A stretch of 64,000 bases of DNA, taken from NCBI GenBank assembly GCA_020435995.1, contig JAGQYO010000012.1:1-64000 (forward strand). Reading direction: 5' to 3'. A program made the position numbers and the translations under genes. This document shows positions 37,227 to 45,339 of this stretch, piece by piece; position 1 is the stretch's first letter, and every line of letters starts with the position of its first letter. The notes beneath the pieces were generated by a model. It saw nothing but the letters and a program-made list of their open reading frames with translations, did no database searches and was not told the DNA's origin. This stretch comes from Flavobacteriales bacterium. Its GTDB lineage: Bacteria > Bacteroidota > Bacteroidia > Flavobacteriales_G > Salibacteraceae.

Positions 37227-37233
37227 ACCCCCG

Positions 37234-38490
37234 ATGAAAAATGTAAACGTTGAGATAATTACCATTGGCGATGAAATTCTGATAGGCCAAATTGTGGACA
37301 CTAATTCTGCATGGATGGCTCAAGAATTACATGATAAGGGCATCGTTGTGCATCAAATAACTTCCATAAGCGATAACCAAGATCACATCATAAAAGCACT
37401 GAAATTAGCTGAGTCAAGGGCCGATATTATTTTGATGACTGGTGGTTTGGGTCCAACTAAAGACGATATCACAAAAAAAACGTTAGCCACGTATTTCAAT
37501 GATCACTTGGTTCTAAATGAAGAAGTGTTGGAACATGTAGAGTCGCTTTTTGCTTCAAGAAATGTGAAAATGCCGGAGGTAAATCGATTACAAGCCCAAG
37601 TGCCTTCTCGTGCTACTGTATTGAAAAATATTAAAGGCACGGCACCAGGAATGTGGTTTGAAGAGAATAACAGGGTTTTTGTATCCATGCCAGGCGTACC
37701 CTACGAAATGAAGTATTTGCTAGAAAATGAGGTATTGCCGAGGTTAAAGCAGAAATTTAAAACCCCAGAATTGGTTTATCGAACTGTGCTAACCCAAGGA
37801 ATAGGCGAATCGTCATTAATGGAACACCTAGAAAAATGGGAAGTGAATTTATTGGTAGCAGGCTTGAAATTGGCCTGGTTGCCTTCGGCTGGTAATGTAA
37901 GGCTGAGAATAAGTGGAAGCGGAACGGATAGGGTAGATTTAGAGCATAAAATTCAGCAAGAGGTAATTAAACTAAAGTCTATTATTCCTCAATATTTTGT
38001 AGGAGAACATCTGGAGAAATTTGAAGTGGAAATAGGTTCGTTGTTAAGAACTAAAGGATGGACATTGGCAACAGCTGAAAGTTGTACTGGTGGCTATTTA
38101 GCTCATTTGATAACATCGGTGGCGGACAGCTCTGATTATTACCAAGGTACGGTGGTCTCCTACTCCAATGCTGTAAAGGAGAGAGAATTGGGGGTGAGCT
38201 GGGAAAGCCTAAAAAAACATGGTGCCGTTTCTAAGCAGGTAGTTGAAGAGATGGTGGTTGGCGTTAAAAACAAATTACAGACAACATGTGCTATTGCCAC
38301 TTCTGGAGTGGCTGGGCCAAGCGGTGGATCGAAGGAAAAACCTGTGGGTTTTGTTTGGATTGCGGTGAGTACCCCTTTGGGTACTGTTTCGGAGTCGTTT
38401 CTTTTTGGAACAGATAGAGCAAAAAACATAGAAAGAGCGTCTATTTCGGGATTAAGAATGTTGCAAAAAGAAATTTTAAAACATTCTTGA
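37234..38490 (+). CDS. cinA: CinA family nicotinamide-nucleotide amidase
   Basis: 418 residues, full two-domain CinA. The N-terminal MoaB/MogA-like domain (1-170) has ITIGDEILIGQIVDTNS and MTGGLGPTKDD; the C-terminal amidase domain (about 260-415) has ATAESCTGGYLAHLIT, YYQGTVVSYSNAVKE and ATSGVAGPSGG. Such proteins hydrolyse ADP-ribose or nicotinamide mononucleotide in pyridine nucleotide recycling. The name recalls competence in other bacteria, but here no competence operon is present. The stop codon overlaps the rpmB promoter. Confidence 0.94.
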   Translation: MKNVNVEIITIGDEILIGQIVDTNSAWMAQELHDKGIVVHQITSISDNQDHIIKALKLAESRADIILMTGGLGPTKDDITKKTLATYFNDHLVLNEEVLEHVESLFASRNVKMPEVNRLQAQVPSRATVLKNIKGTAPGMWFEENNRVFVSMPGVPYEMKYLLENEVLPRLKQKFKTPELVYRTVLTQGIGESSLMEHLEKWEVNLLVAGLKLAWLPSAGNVRLRISGSGTDRVDLEHKIQQEVIKLKSIIPQYFVGEHLEKFEVEIGSLLRTKGWTLATAESCTGGYLAHLITSVADSSDYYQGTVVSYSNAVKERELGVSWESLKKHGAVSKQVVEEMVVGVKNKLQTTCAIATSGVAGPSGGSKEKPVGFVWIAVSTPLGTVSESFLFGTDRAKNIERASISGLRMLQKEILKHS

Positions 38491-38518
38491 TTCTTACCGA
38501 ACAAAAGCCATATATTTG
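38487..38518 (+). promoter_or_regulatory. Promoter of rpmB
   Basis: TTG (38487-38489), 21-bp spacer, TATATTTG (38511-38518): full match to the Bacteroidota promoter consensus. The TTG overlaps the cinA stop codon. It sits 23 bp before the rpmB ATG. Confidence 0.7.
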
Positions 38519-38541
38519 CCGCCTCAAAAAAAAGGAAGATA

Positions 38542-38781
38542 ATGTCTAGATTGTGTCAGATTACGGGAAAAAAGGCAATGACTGGAAACAATGTTTCGCA
38601 TGCAAACAATAAGTCGAAGCGTAAATTTCAGCCAAACCTTCAAACAAAGAGATTCTTTGTTCCAAGTGAGGACAAATGGGTTACCATTAAAATTTCTGCT
38701 AATGGTATTCGTACCATTAACAAAATTGGAATTGAGGTGGCTATGAAAAGAGCAATAGAAAACGGATACATGAAAGCGTAG
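38542..38781 (+). CDS. rpmB: 50S ribosomal protein L28
   Basis: 79 residues, normal length. Begins [23 protein letters not shown] and has the family block [12 protein letters not shown], with a C-terminal [13 protein letters not shown]. Component of the large ribosomal subunit. It has its own promoter and is followed at once by a strong terminator, so it forms a single-gene transcript; rpmG and the small DUF4295 gene that commonly follow it in Bacteroidota are not here. Confidence 0.97.
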   Translation: MSRLCQITGKKAMTGNNVSHANNKSKRKFQPNLQTKRFFVPSEDKWVTIKISANGIRTINKIGIEVAMKRAIENGYMKA

Positions 38782-38803
38782 TCTCGTTTTATAATATACA
38801 TTG

Positions 38804-38837
38804 AAACCCTGATAGGAAACTATCAGGGTTTTTTTTT
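38804..38837 (+). terminator. Intrinsic terminator after rpmB
   Basis: AAACCCTGATA pairs perfectly with TATCAGGGTTT across a 6-base loop, followed by a run of T. It ends 36 bp before the next gene. Confidence 0.88.
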
Positions 38838-38873
38838 GACCCCATGTATGCATTCGTTCATTAATTTAGCAGA

Positions 38874-40001
38874 ATGAGATTTGGCTGGATATTTTTGATG
38901 CTTACATTTTTGCTATTGGGCTGTAGCCAACCAAAGCCTGAATTTGCCGAATGGTATGCCAAACACAAAGGGCCTAAAACTGGAGAATACGATGCTTCTA
39001 AGCTTCGTGAGATTTCCGTTCGCTCCGATACCTTTAGAATAGATTCTATTTATATGTCGATGCATGGGCCCGAAAGTTATCGGGAATTTACCGCCGCTGG
39101 AGATGATGACTTAATTTGGGTAGTAGGCTACTCCGTAAAAGTGAAGGCCGTTAGCACAGGAGAAGAATCTGATATTGATTTTATGTGCCATAACAACATA
39201 AGAACAAATAACCCATATTTATATCCCTGGGGACCAGGAGGTGTGGATTATTACAACCGATTTTTCACACTAACTCAAGGTTACGAGTCTGCTTCTTTGC
39301 CCGAAGGTTTTGGTATTCCTATCCCTGGTAGTGAGGTTTTTCATGTGGATTTTCAGGCACTGAATCTGAATTATGCACCTATCGACACCCTAGTGGTTCA
39401 AGAGGTGGTGCTAAAATATTTTTTGGACTCTGAAATTGATTTCCCAATCAAACCATTGATGTTTCACCCAATTTGGGTGAGAATGAAATATGCCGGGCCT
39501 CCGGGTGATTTTGGAGACCCAATACCAGATATAGTTAGCAATCAGAGCATGGCCAACAGAGAGTTGTTTTCGAATGTGCAACAACCAAGTTGCGGCATAG
39601 AAATGTTAGCCAGTGGAGATGATAGCAGATACTTTGACGATTACGGTAGAATATTTACGGGCCATTGGAAAATGCCTCCTGGGGAAGAACTCTTGGTTTA
39701 CGATATGACCAAAATGCTTGGATTAAAAGAAAACAGAACCCTGCACAAGTTAATACCTCATGTTCATGCTCATTGTGAGTATATCGAAGTTATTGATCTT
39801 ACCGCAAATGATACCATCATAAGGTGCGAAATGGAGAGCTTTAGCCACAAACACGGGTTGAAGAAAATTGAAGATTTTACATCGGCTGAGGGCGTTGTTT
39901 TTGATAAATCCCACAAATATCAATTTGTAAGTTATTACAACAACACTACCCCAGATACCATCACCGCGATGTCGGTTATTCACTTGTTTTTTGCCATGTA
40001 G
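38874..40001 (+). CDS. Lipoprotein with copper-monooxygenase-like C-terminal motifs
   Basis: 375 residues. Lipoprotein signal with lipobox LLLGCSQ (Cys at about residue 17). No family is certain. The C-terminal half carries the HVHAH cluster in LIPHVHAHCEYIEVID, then SHKHGLKK and HKYQFVSYYNNTTPD; the order (H-x-H, a strand, then Y.NN[ST]) resembles the second domain of PHM-type copper type II ascorbate-dependent monooxygenases. GHWKMPPGEEL and VFHVDFQALN may supply further ligands. The activity is inference. Convergent with the DUF4249-TonB receptor pair. A near -7 element (TAATTTAG) is four bases before the ATG. Confidence 0.6.
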   Translation: MRFGWIFLMLTFLLLGCSQPKPEFAEWYAKHKGPKTGEYDASKLREISVRSDTFRIDSIYMSMHGPESYREFTAAGDDDLIWVVGYSVKVKAVSTGEESDIDFMCHNNIRTNNPYLYPWGPGGVDYYNRFFTLTQGYESASLPEGFGIPIPGSEVFHVDFQALNLNYAPIDTLVVQEVVLKYFLDSEIDFPIKPLMFHPIWVRMKYAGPPGDFGDPIPDIVSNQSMANRELFSNVQQPSCGIEMLASGDDSRYFDDYGRIFTGHWKMPPGEELLVYDMTKMLGLKENRTLHKLIPHVHAHCEYIEVIDLTANDTIIRCEMESFSHKHGLKKIEDFTSAEGVVFDKSHKYQFVSYYNNTTPDTITAMSVIHLFFAM

Positions 40002-40100
40002 TGTCTACTAATCTAGCGCTTTTGTATTTAATTATTTGAGTAAGAGAAATGAGCCGTGCTGGTTTTTTTATTGTGCTTGTCTTAAACGAATTAAAAGAAA

Positions 40101-40943
40101 TTATTGAAGTTGAAAAAACTCAATATCTGGAATATGCAGACCAAAAAAGCCATAGCCATTTTCGATATTACTTTTTAAAGAAACAGGTTCGCTAATAAAA
40201 GGAATAGCGTTTTGTGAGCGCTGACGAGAGGCTAAATACAAATAATAATCTTCGGATATATTGGAGAAACTAACTACCGCAGTGTCTCCTTCCCAGCGAT
40301 CAATGAGGAACTTTTCTGATATACTCTGCCCATCACGACCTTCATCGCTAAAAACATAATATGCACTATTAACAAGCGAGATGGATTGTAAATCCTTGGT
40401 GCTCTCGATGAGTTGACCATAAACTCCTGCCAAATAATAGTTTTTTCCTGGGGGGTCATCTACGGATATGGTTACATCAAGTCCTTCATCTTCAAAAATG
40501 AGTTTTTTAACCAGCAGGGCGCTTTTTAATTCTACAAACGGCGGGATGGTTGTGGTTGAGGAAATGGATTTGCCCGTAGACGGGTCCGTTGCTCTGAGGG
40601 TATAGTTTTTTCCTACCGTTTGTTCAATATCGATTCCTACATAAATACCTCCCGTGAGCTCTGTAAGTGTTTTTATTTCGTTGTCATATTCAATGGTAAC
40701 TGTTGAATTGGGTACAACCAGCTGATTGAACAGATCAACATTTGGGTCTGATTGTGTACCTAAATCATTGGATTCTAGCGCCGAAAAACTTTTAGTTAAA
40801 ACGATTCCAAAAATACTAGGTGGAATCATGATACTCGAAACCACCAGTTTTTCCTCGGCTTGCGGAATATCAATGTCAATTGGCTTTGGACGGCACGCCG
40901 AAATCAAAAACAAAAGGAGGATAAACGTTAAGGACTTCATCAT
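40101..40943 (-). CDS. DUF4249 family outer-membrane lipoprotein
   Basis: 280 residues, with lipobox LISACRPKPIDIDIP followed by EEKLVVSSIM, the usual start of DUF4249 proteins. The rest is beta-rich. These lipoproteins are regularly encoded directly after a TonB-dependent receptor in Bacteroidota, as here (one-base overlap), and probably act as its surface partner. The ligand of the pair is unknown. Confidence 0.86.
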   Translation of the reverse strand: MMKSLTFILLLFLISACRPKPIDIDIPQAEEKLVVSSIMIPPSIFGIVLTKSFSALESNDLGTQSDPNVDLFNQLVVPNSTVTIEYDNEIKTLTELTGGIYVGIDIEQTVGKNYTLRATDPSTGKSISSTTTIPPFVELKSALLVKKLIFEDEGLDVTISVDDPPGKNYYLAGVYGQLIESTKDLQSISLVNSAYYVFSDEGRDGQSISEKFLIDRWEGDTAVVSFSNISEDYYLYLASRQRSQNAIPFISEPVSLKSNIENGYGFFGLHIPDIEFFQLQ

Positions 40944-43273
40944 TAGAATTTAAAATTATATGAAAAAGACGGAAGGAACCCAAAAAGTCCTTCTTGCACA
41001 TATTTGTAGCCAAGCCCTTCATCAGAGGGTTCTATCGTTATTTGATAAGGTGCCGATCGGTTATAGGTATTGTAACATCCAATGTGCCACTCCCCATAGA
41101 ATTTCCGACCTTCTTTGGGCTTGGGTTTAATGATGAGGTTTAAATCCAATCTGTGTGTTGGACTTAGCTTTACCGCGTTTCTGTCGGCATATACAGGTAC
41201 TACATCGATTCCAGTAAATGATGGGGTTGCCACTATATATTGTCCTATTTGGGGAGTAATTCTAGAGCCAGTCATAAATACCCAAATAGCGGAAAACTCA
41301 ATTCGCTTGGAAATTTCATAGTTGAGTACCACCGAAAGGTCGTGCCTTCTATCATACTTGGCAAAAAAACGTTCTCCTCGGTTTATTTCGTCAAATTTTC
41401 TCGTTGACCAAGCCAGTGTATAACCTACCCAGCCATTAAATCGGCCAAAGTCTCTTCTCACCAGAAATTCAAAACCGTAGGCATTTCCTCTTCCTTGCAA
41501 AAGTTCATCTTCAAAATCGTTGTTGAGTATCAAATTGGCGCCTTCTCGGTATTCGATAAGGTTGTCCATCCATTTGTAATATCCTTCTACGCTGGCCATT
41601 ATTTTTGGCTGAGAGAACAAATGCTGATACCCCAGCGCAATTTGATCTGACCTCTGTGGTTTGATGGTTTTGGTTACAGGATACCACATATCAGTAGGCA
41701 GAGTGGCGGTACTACTAGCAACGCGGTGCATGTACTGATACATCCTAGAATAGCTCAGTTTCACTGCATCGTTTCTCGAGAGGCTATATCTAGTGGCTAT
41801 TCGAGGTTCGATGCCGTAATAAAAATTATCGGGTAAAAACCCACCGGAAAAGCGCAAGCCACCGTTGACCAATAGTTTATCATTTAATAAACCGACTTCA
41901 TCACCTCCATAAAGTCCTATTTCTTGAAAACCTAGTTCAGGTGCTGATTGGCTCTCTAAAAATTCAGAAATATCTCCTTGGGTGGTTACCAAATTAGGTT
42001 GAAAATTGTGTTGGGTAAACTCTCCCCCAAACGAAATAAGGTGTTGGGTGTTGAGTCTGTATTTAAAATCATTTCGCAGCCCAATATCTCTCACCTTCGA
42101 CTTGGCTTTGATAGAATTGTCGGCAAATTGTCCATCTATGGCATAATTAAAAAAGGTATTGATAAACGTTATTTCAGAATAGAGTTGATCAGAAAAATTG
42201 TGGCGCCAGCCAATGGACGAAGCTAAGTTTTGTTTGGTGAATCCAAATTGTCCATTGGTGTTGGATGTATCCTTTGAACCTCCCATGCCTCCCCCAGTGT
42301 TTTCGTCAGCATAGAGTACGTCTTTTCCAAAATAAGTGCTTAAATAAATGGAGTTATTTTCATTGATTTTATAACCCACTTTTCCGCTCAAATCATAGAA
42401 ATAATAGGGAATAATAAGCTTGGCCAGCTTAGCCACTTGATCGATGTAGGTTCTTCGGGCCGACACCGAAAAGGTGAGTTTGTCTTTTATAATTGGGCCT
42501 TCTATTGTAATTCGCGAAGACAATAATCCGATTCCTCCAGCGCCGTGAATTTTTTTAGAGTCTCCTTCTTTTTTATCAATTTCGAGAATAGAAGATAACC
42601 TTCCTCCGTATTTTGCTGGAAAAGCGCCTTTGATCAAATTAAAATCTTGAACCGCGTCTGGATTGAAAATCGAAAAGAAGCCAAACAGATGCGAAAACTC
42701 ATACACGGATGCCTTGTCGATAAGGACTAAATTTTGATCGTCCGTTCCACCACGAACAAACATGCCAGTAGTACCTTCAATACCACCAGATACCCCGGGC
42801 AATAGTTGCATAACCCTTACTATATCAACTTCTCCACCAATAGAAGGCAAGCGCATAATTTGTTTAATGGGCATGCGTATCGCACCCATCTGAGTTGATT
42901 CAAGTTCTTTTTGCTGTTGGGTTTGTTCTTCTACTACTTCTACGGTATTTAATGTTTGCTCTTCAGACTTTAGTTTTACATTCAAGGTTTTGTCTTCGTT
43001 TTTGTAAATAGTTTGAGAAATCGTTCTATAACCAATGAAAGTAATGAGAACGGTAAGTGAATCACCTTCAATTTTATTTGGGTTGATTGTAATTGAGAAA
43101 TTCCCATTTTCATCGGTGCTTGTTCCGGCTTTATAATCCTTAATTTGGATTGACGCGAAAGCCATGGGTTGGTTAGTTTCCTCATCGAGCAGTTGCCCAG
43201 ATATAGTTGTTTTTTGAGCAAAGCTCCCAAAGAAGCACAAGACTAAGAGGAAAATAAATATGGTGTTTTTCAA
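40943..43273 (-). CDS. TonB-dependent receptor with CarboxypepD_reg-like N-terminal domain
   Basis: 776 residues. Signal peptide to about GSFAQKT, then a CarboxypepD_reg-like beta domain (residues 22-105; ISGQLLDEETNQPMAFASI...GYRTIS), a plug domain (about 115-240; GVSGGIEGTTGMFVRGGTDDQNLVLID) and a 22-strand type barrel ending in an aromatic strand (SFSYNFKF). Takes up an unknown large or metal-containing ligand using TonB energy. No SusD partner; DUF4249 follows instead. An inverted repeat lies about 100 bp upstream. Confidence 0.92.
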   Translation of the reverse strand: MKNTIFIFLLVLCFFGSFAQKTTISGQLLDEETNQPMAFASIQIKDYKAGTSTDENGNFSITINPNKIEGDSLTVLITFIGYRTISQTIYKNEDKTLNVKLKSEEQTLNTVEVVEEQTQQQKELESTQMGAIRMPIKQIMRLPSIGGEVDIVRVMQLLPGVSGGIEGTTGMFVRGGTDDQNLVLIDKASVYEFSHLFGFFSIFNPDAVQDFNLIKGAFPAKYGGRLSSILEIDKKEGDSKKIHGAGGIGLLSSRITIEGPIIKDKLTFSVSARRTYIDQVAKLAKLIIPYYFYDLSGKVGYKINENNSIYLSTYFGKDVLYADENTGGGMGGSKDTSNTNGQFGFTKQNLASSIGWRHNFSDQLYSEITFINTFFNYAIDGQFADNSIKAKSKVRDIGLRNDFKYRLNTQHLISFGGEFTQHNFQPNLVTTQGDISEFLESQSAPELGFQEIGLYGGDEVGLLNDKLLVNGGLRFSGGFLPDNFYYGIEPRIATRYSLSRNDAVKLSYSRMYQYMHRVASSTATLPTDMWYPVTKTIKPQRSDQIALGYQHLFSQPKIMASVEGYYKWMDNLIEYREGANLILNNDFEDELLQGRGNAYGFEFLVRRDFGRFNGWVGYTLAWSTRKFDEINRGERFFAKYDRRHDLSVVLNYEISKRIEFSAIWVFMTGSRITPQIGQYIVATPSFTGIDVVPVYADRNAVKLSPTHRLDLNLIIKPKPKEGRKFYGEWHIGCYNTYNRSAPYQITIEPSDEGLGYKYVQEGLFGFLPSFSYNFKF

Positions 43274-43368
43274 GCGTTTCGATTGAGCTGCTAAAAGTAA
43301 ACAGTGAAGCTTCGGAAAAGTTGTTGTGGAATTAAGCGAGTGGTCGAAAAAACGGATTTTTAGTCTTA

Positions 43369-43393
43369 TTTATCAGTTTGTTGAGCTGATAAA
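43369..43393. promoter_or_regulatory. Perfect 8-bp inverted repeat (TTTATCAG-N9-CTGATAAA)
   Basis: The two arms are exact reverse complements. It lies 7 bp after the stop of the lipoprotein gene at 43400 and about 100 bp before the TonB receptor start (both leftward). No T run follows on the minus strand, so an operator or mRNA-end hairpin is more likely than a classical terminator. Confidence 0.45.
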
Positions 43394-43399
43394 GTTCCT

Positions 43400-43924
43400 C
43401 TATTCAATTTTAGAAAGAACCATGACCTCTGTATATAGTTTTTCATTCATCAATTTTTCAAACTGAGCCCCACTAAGGTTGGCGATATAACTGATGATCG
43501 CTCCTGTTTCATCTACTTGTTTATCAAGAGATGCGATTTCTGAAACACGCTTTAACTTTACAGTGTCTTCCGCTATAAACATAGATACTTTGAGTTCTGG
43601 CAAATTTTGAGGATCAACAATCATTACACTCCAAATTCCATTGTGGCCATAGTTAAAAAAGAGCAAATTTTCTTTTAGAAACAACAAGCTATCGCCTGAA
43701 AGCGTGGCACTTACATGAAGATGACCATCAACGCGACCGAATTCAAAATGATCAGCGTCAACACGTAAACTATCTGATCCGTCTTGGGTGAGAAACAATC
43801 CCTGAATCTCACTTGGAAACTGACTTAATTCTTCCCCACCCGCCGGTTGAGGTTCGGTGAATTTAATTTCAGTACATCCGATCATCATAACCAATATGCT
43901 TAGCAAATAGATGAGTGTTTTCAT
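43400..43924 (-). CDS. Small lipoprotein of unknown function
   Basis: 174 residues. Lipobox in LSILVMMIGCTEIKF (Cys at about residue 17) with a Pro/Gly-rich linker and a compact beta-rich domain. No family recognised. Its start overlaps the stop of the small membrane protein gene by 4 bp, so both are probably co-translated. Confidence 0.65.
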   Translation of the reverse strand: MKTLIYLLSILVMMIGCTEIKFTEPQPAGGEELSQFPSEIQGLFLTQDGSDSLRVDADHFEFGRVDGHLHVSATLSGDSLLFLKENLLFFNYGHNGIWSVMIVDPQNLPELKVSMFIAEDTVKLKRVSEIASLDKQVDETGAIISYIANLSGAQFEKLMNEKLYTEVMVLSKIE

Positions 43925-44139
43925 TTTTTATTTTTTTTCAAATTCCAATAAGTAAGAAACGCCATTAAACTGCCAAAGAAAATGAAATCAAGGGCAGTTT
44001 TCCAATAGCGGACAGGCTCATCCTTCGAAAGCGCAAAACCGAGTGTCAATCCTGCAAAAGTGGTCCCAGCAATTAAGAATACTTTAATCAATTTACTGGT
44101 ATTGGGATGGAGTTTCATTTTATTTGAGTTCAAATTCAA
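43921..44139 (-). CDS. Small two-helix membrane protein, unknown function
   Basis: 72 residues with two hydrophobic segments (about 17-35 and 47-63) and a basic Lys-rich C-terminus (WNLKKNKK). The N-terminus MNLNSNKMKLHPNTSK could alternatively begin at the second Met. It overlaps the lipoprotein gene by 4 bp and follows the oxidoreductase gene after 16 bp. Confidence 0.6.
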   Translation of the reverse strand: MNLNSNKMKLHPNTSKLIKVFLIAGTTFAGLTLGFALSKDEPVRYWKTALDFIFFGSLMAFLTYWNLKKNKK

Positions 44140-44155
44140 AAGCTTAAAATTAGAA

Positions 44156-45130
44156 TTAATTATTAGCTACTTGAACAATAATTTTTCCGCAGTGTTTTCC
44201 CTCACCAAATCGAAGTAGCTGATTCGGAAAATCTTCAAATGGATGTGGGCCATCGATCAGCGGTTTGAGTTTACCCTTTTCATATAGCTTGTTGGTGTAT
44301 TCTAAATCCTTGTTGACTTTGAGTGCTACCATAAGTAGGCTTTTTTTGGTGAATAGGCGAATGATACCGCTGGCCAGAACCAAAGCCAATATACGATCAA
44401 GAAAGCCACCAATTGAAACATACCTTCCCTTTGGTTTTAAAGACTTGAGATGTTGCCATGGCCATCGGGTAGTTTTAGCATCCAGAATCAAATCGTACAC
44501 TTCGCCGTTTTTGGTAAAATCTACTTTTTTGTAGTCTAATACTTCATCAAATCCCAATGATTTTAAGGTCTCTAATTTTGCGCCGGTATCTACGGCTGTT
44601 ACTTTGGCGTTGTAAAGTTTGGCTATTTGAAAGGCTAAGGTTCCCACACCGCCACCAGCCCCGTTGATCAGAATGTTCATCTCTTCTTTCAATTTTCCCA
44701 TTTCGACCAAGCCCTGATAAGCCAACATTCCGGCGTGTGACATCGCTGCTGCATCTGTGTGGGTCATGGATTTCGGCTTCAAGGTCAGCGCTTTTTCTTT
44801 TAGGCAGATAAATTCAGCAAAAGTCCCGAAACTGGACTCCGAAGTATCACCAAAAACAGCTTCACCTATTTTAAATTTATTGGCATTAGGGCCCAAACCT
44901 TCTACAACGCCTGAAAGCTCCATGCCGGGAATCGGAAATTTCGGTTTGAAAAAGCCGAAAAGCAGTCGGTAAATGATGGGTTTCCCTCTTACCGCGCTCC
45001 AATCATAATCGTTAATGGCTGAAGTATGTACCTTCACCAATACTTCTCCTTCATTTGGAATTGGCTTGTCCACCTCGCTCAAATGCAATACATCGGGCAT
45101 ACCGTATTTTGAAAAAACAAATGCTTTCAT
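44156..45130 (-). CDS. Zinc-free medium-chain NAD(P)-dependent oxidoreductase (quinone-oxidoreductase-like)
   Basis: 324 residues. The alcohol-dehydrogenase-like N-terminal part (GEVLVKVHTSAINDYDW, PGMELSGVVEGLG) and the Rossmann loop NGAGGGVGTLAFQIAKL identify the MDR family. The zinc-ligand pattern of classic alcohol dehydrogenases is missing, so it belongs to the zinc-free quinone/enoyl reductase group. Substrate unknown. A -7 element lies five bases before the ATG; first of a three-gene leftward unit. Confidence 0.88.
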   Translation of the reverse strand: MKAFVFSKYGMPDVLHLSEVDKPIPNEGEVLVKVHTSAINDYDWSAVRGKPIIYRLLFGFFKPKFPIPGMELSGVVEGLGPNANKFKIGEAVFGDTSESSFGTFAEFICLKEKALTLKPKSMTHTDAAAMSHAGMLAYQGLVEMGKLKEEMNILINGAGGGVGTLAFQIAKLYNAKVTAVDTGAKLETLKSLGFDEVLDYKKVDFTKNGEVYDLILDAKTTRWPWQHLKSLKPKGRYVSIGGFLDRILALVLASGIIRLFTKKSLLMVALKVNKDLEYTNKLYEKGKLKPLIDGPHPFEDFPNQLLRFGEGKHCGKIIVQVANN

Positions 45131-45135
45131 AGCGC

Positions 45136-45143
45136 CAAATGTA
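45136..45143 (-). promoter_or_regulatory. Candidate -7 element for the oxidoreductase gene
   Basis: Minus-strand TACATTTG (TAnnTTTG match), separated from the ATG at 45130 by five bases. No TTG at the usual distance. Confidence 0.45.
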
Positions 45144-45339
45144 GATTATAAGGATAATCTAGAGCTTGGTTGAATGTTTAAATGAGTTGATTCTCACTTC
45201 AATACTCTGTCTAAAAGATCTAAATAGGATTTCATTTTGATTCCCATCTAAGAGAGACAGTTCGAGTCTTTCTGATGCCACAATTGGTTACCCTTTTAAA
45301 ATCAGGATAGAAAAAGTGTTAGATATTAGGAGTTTAAGG

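Noticed and set aside
37234-38490. cinA and comM as signs of a competence island
   Set aside because: Both are widespread housekeeping-type genes here, far apart and without DNA-uptake genes next to them.
45183-45196. TGAG-N6-CTCA palindrome upstream of the oxidoreductase gene
   Set aside because: Its half-site spacing does not match the TGA-N6-TCA boxes and it has no clear position relative to the -7 element.
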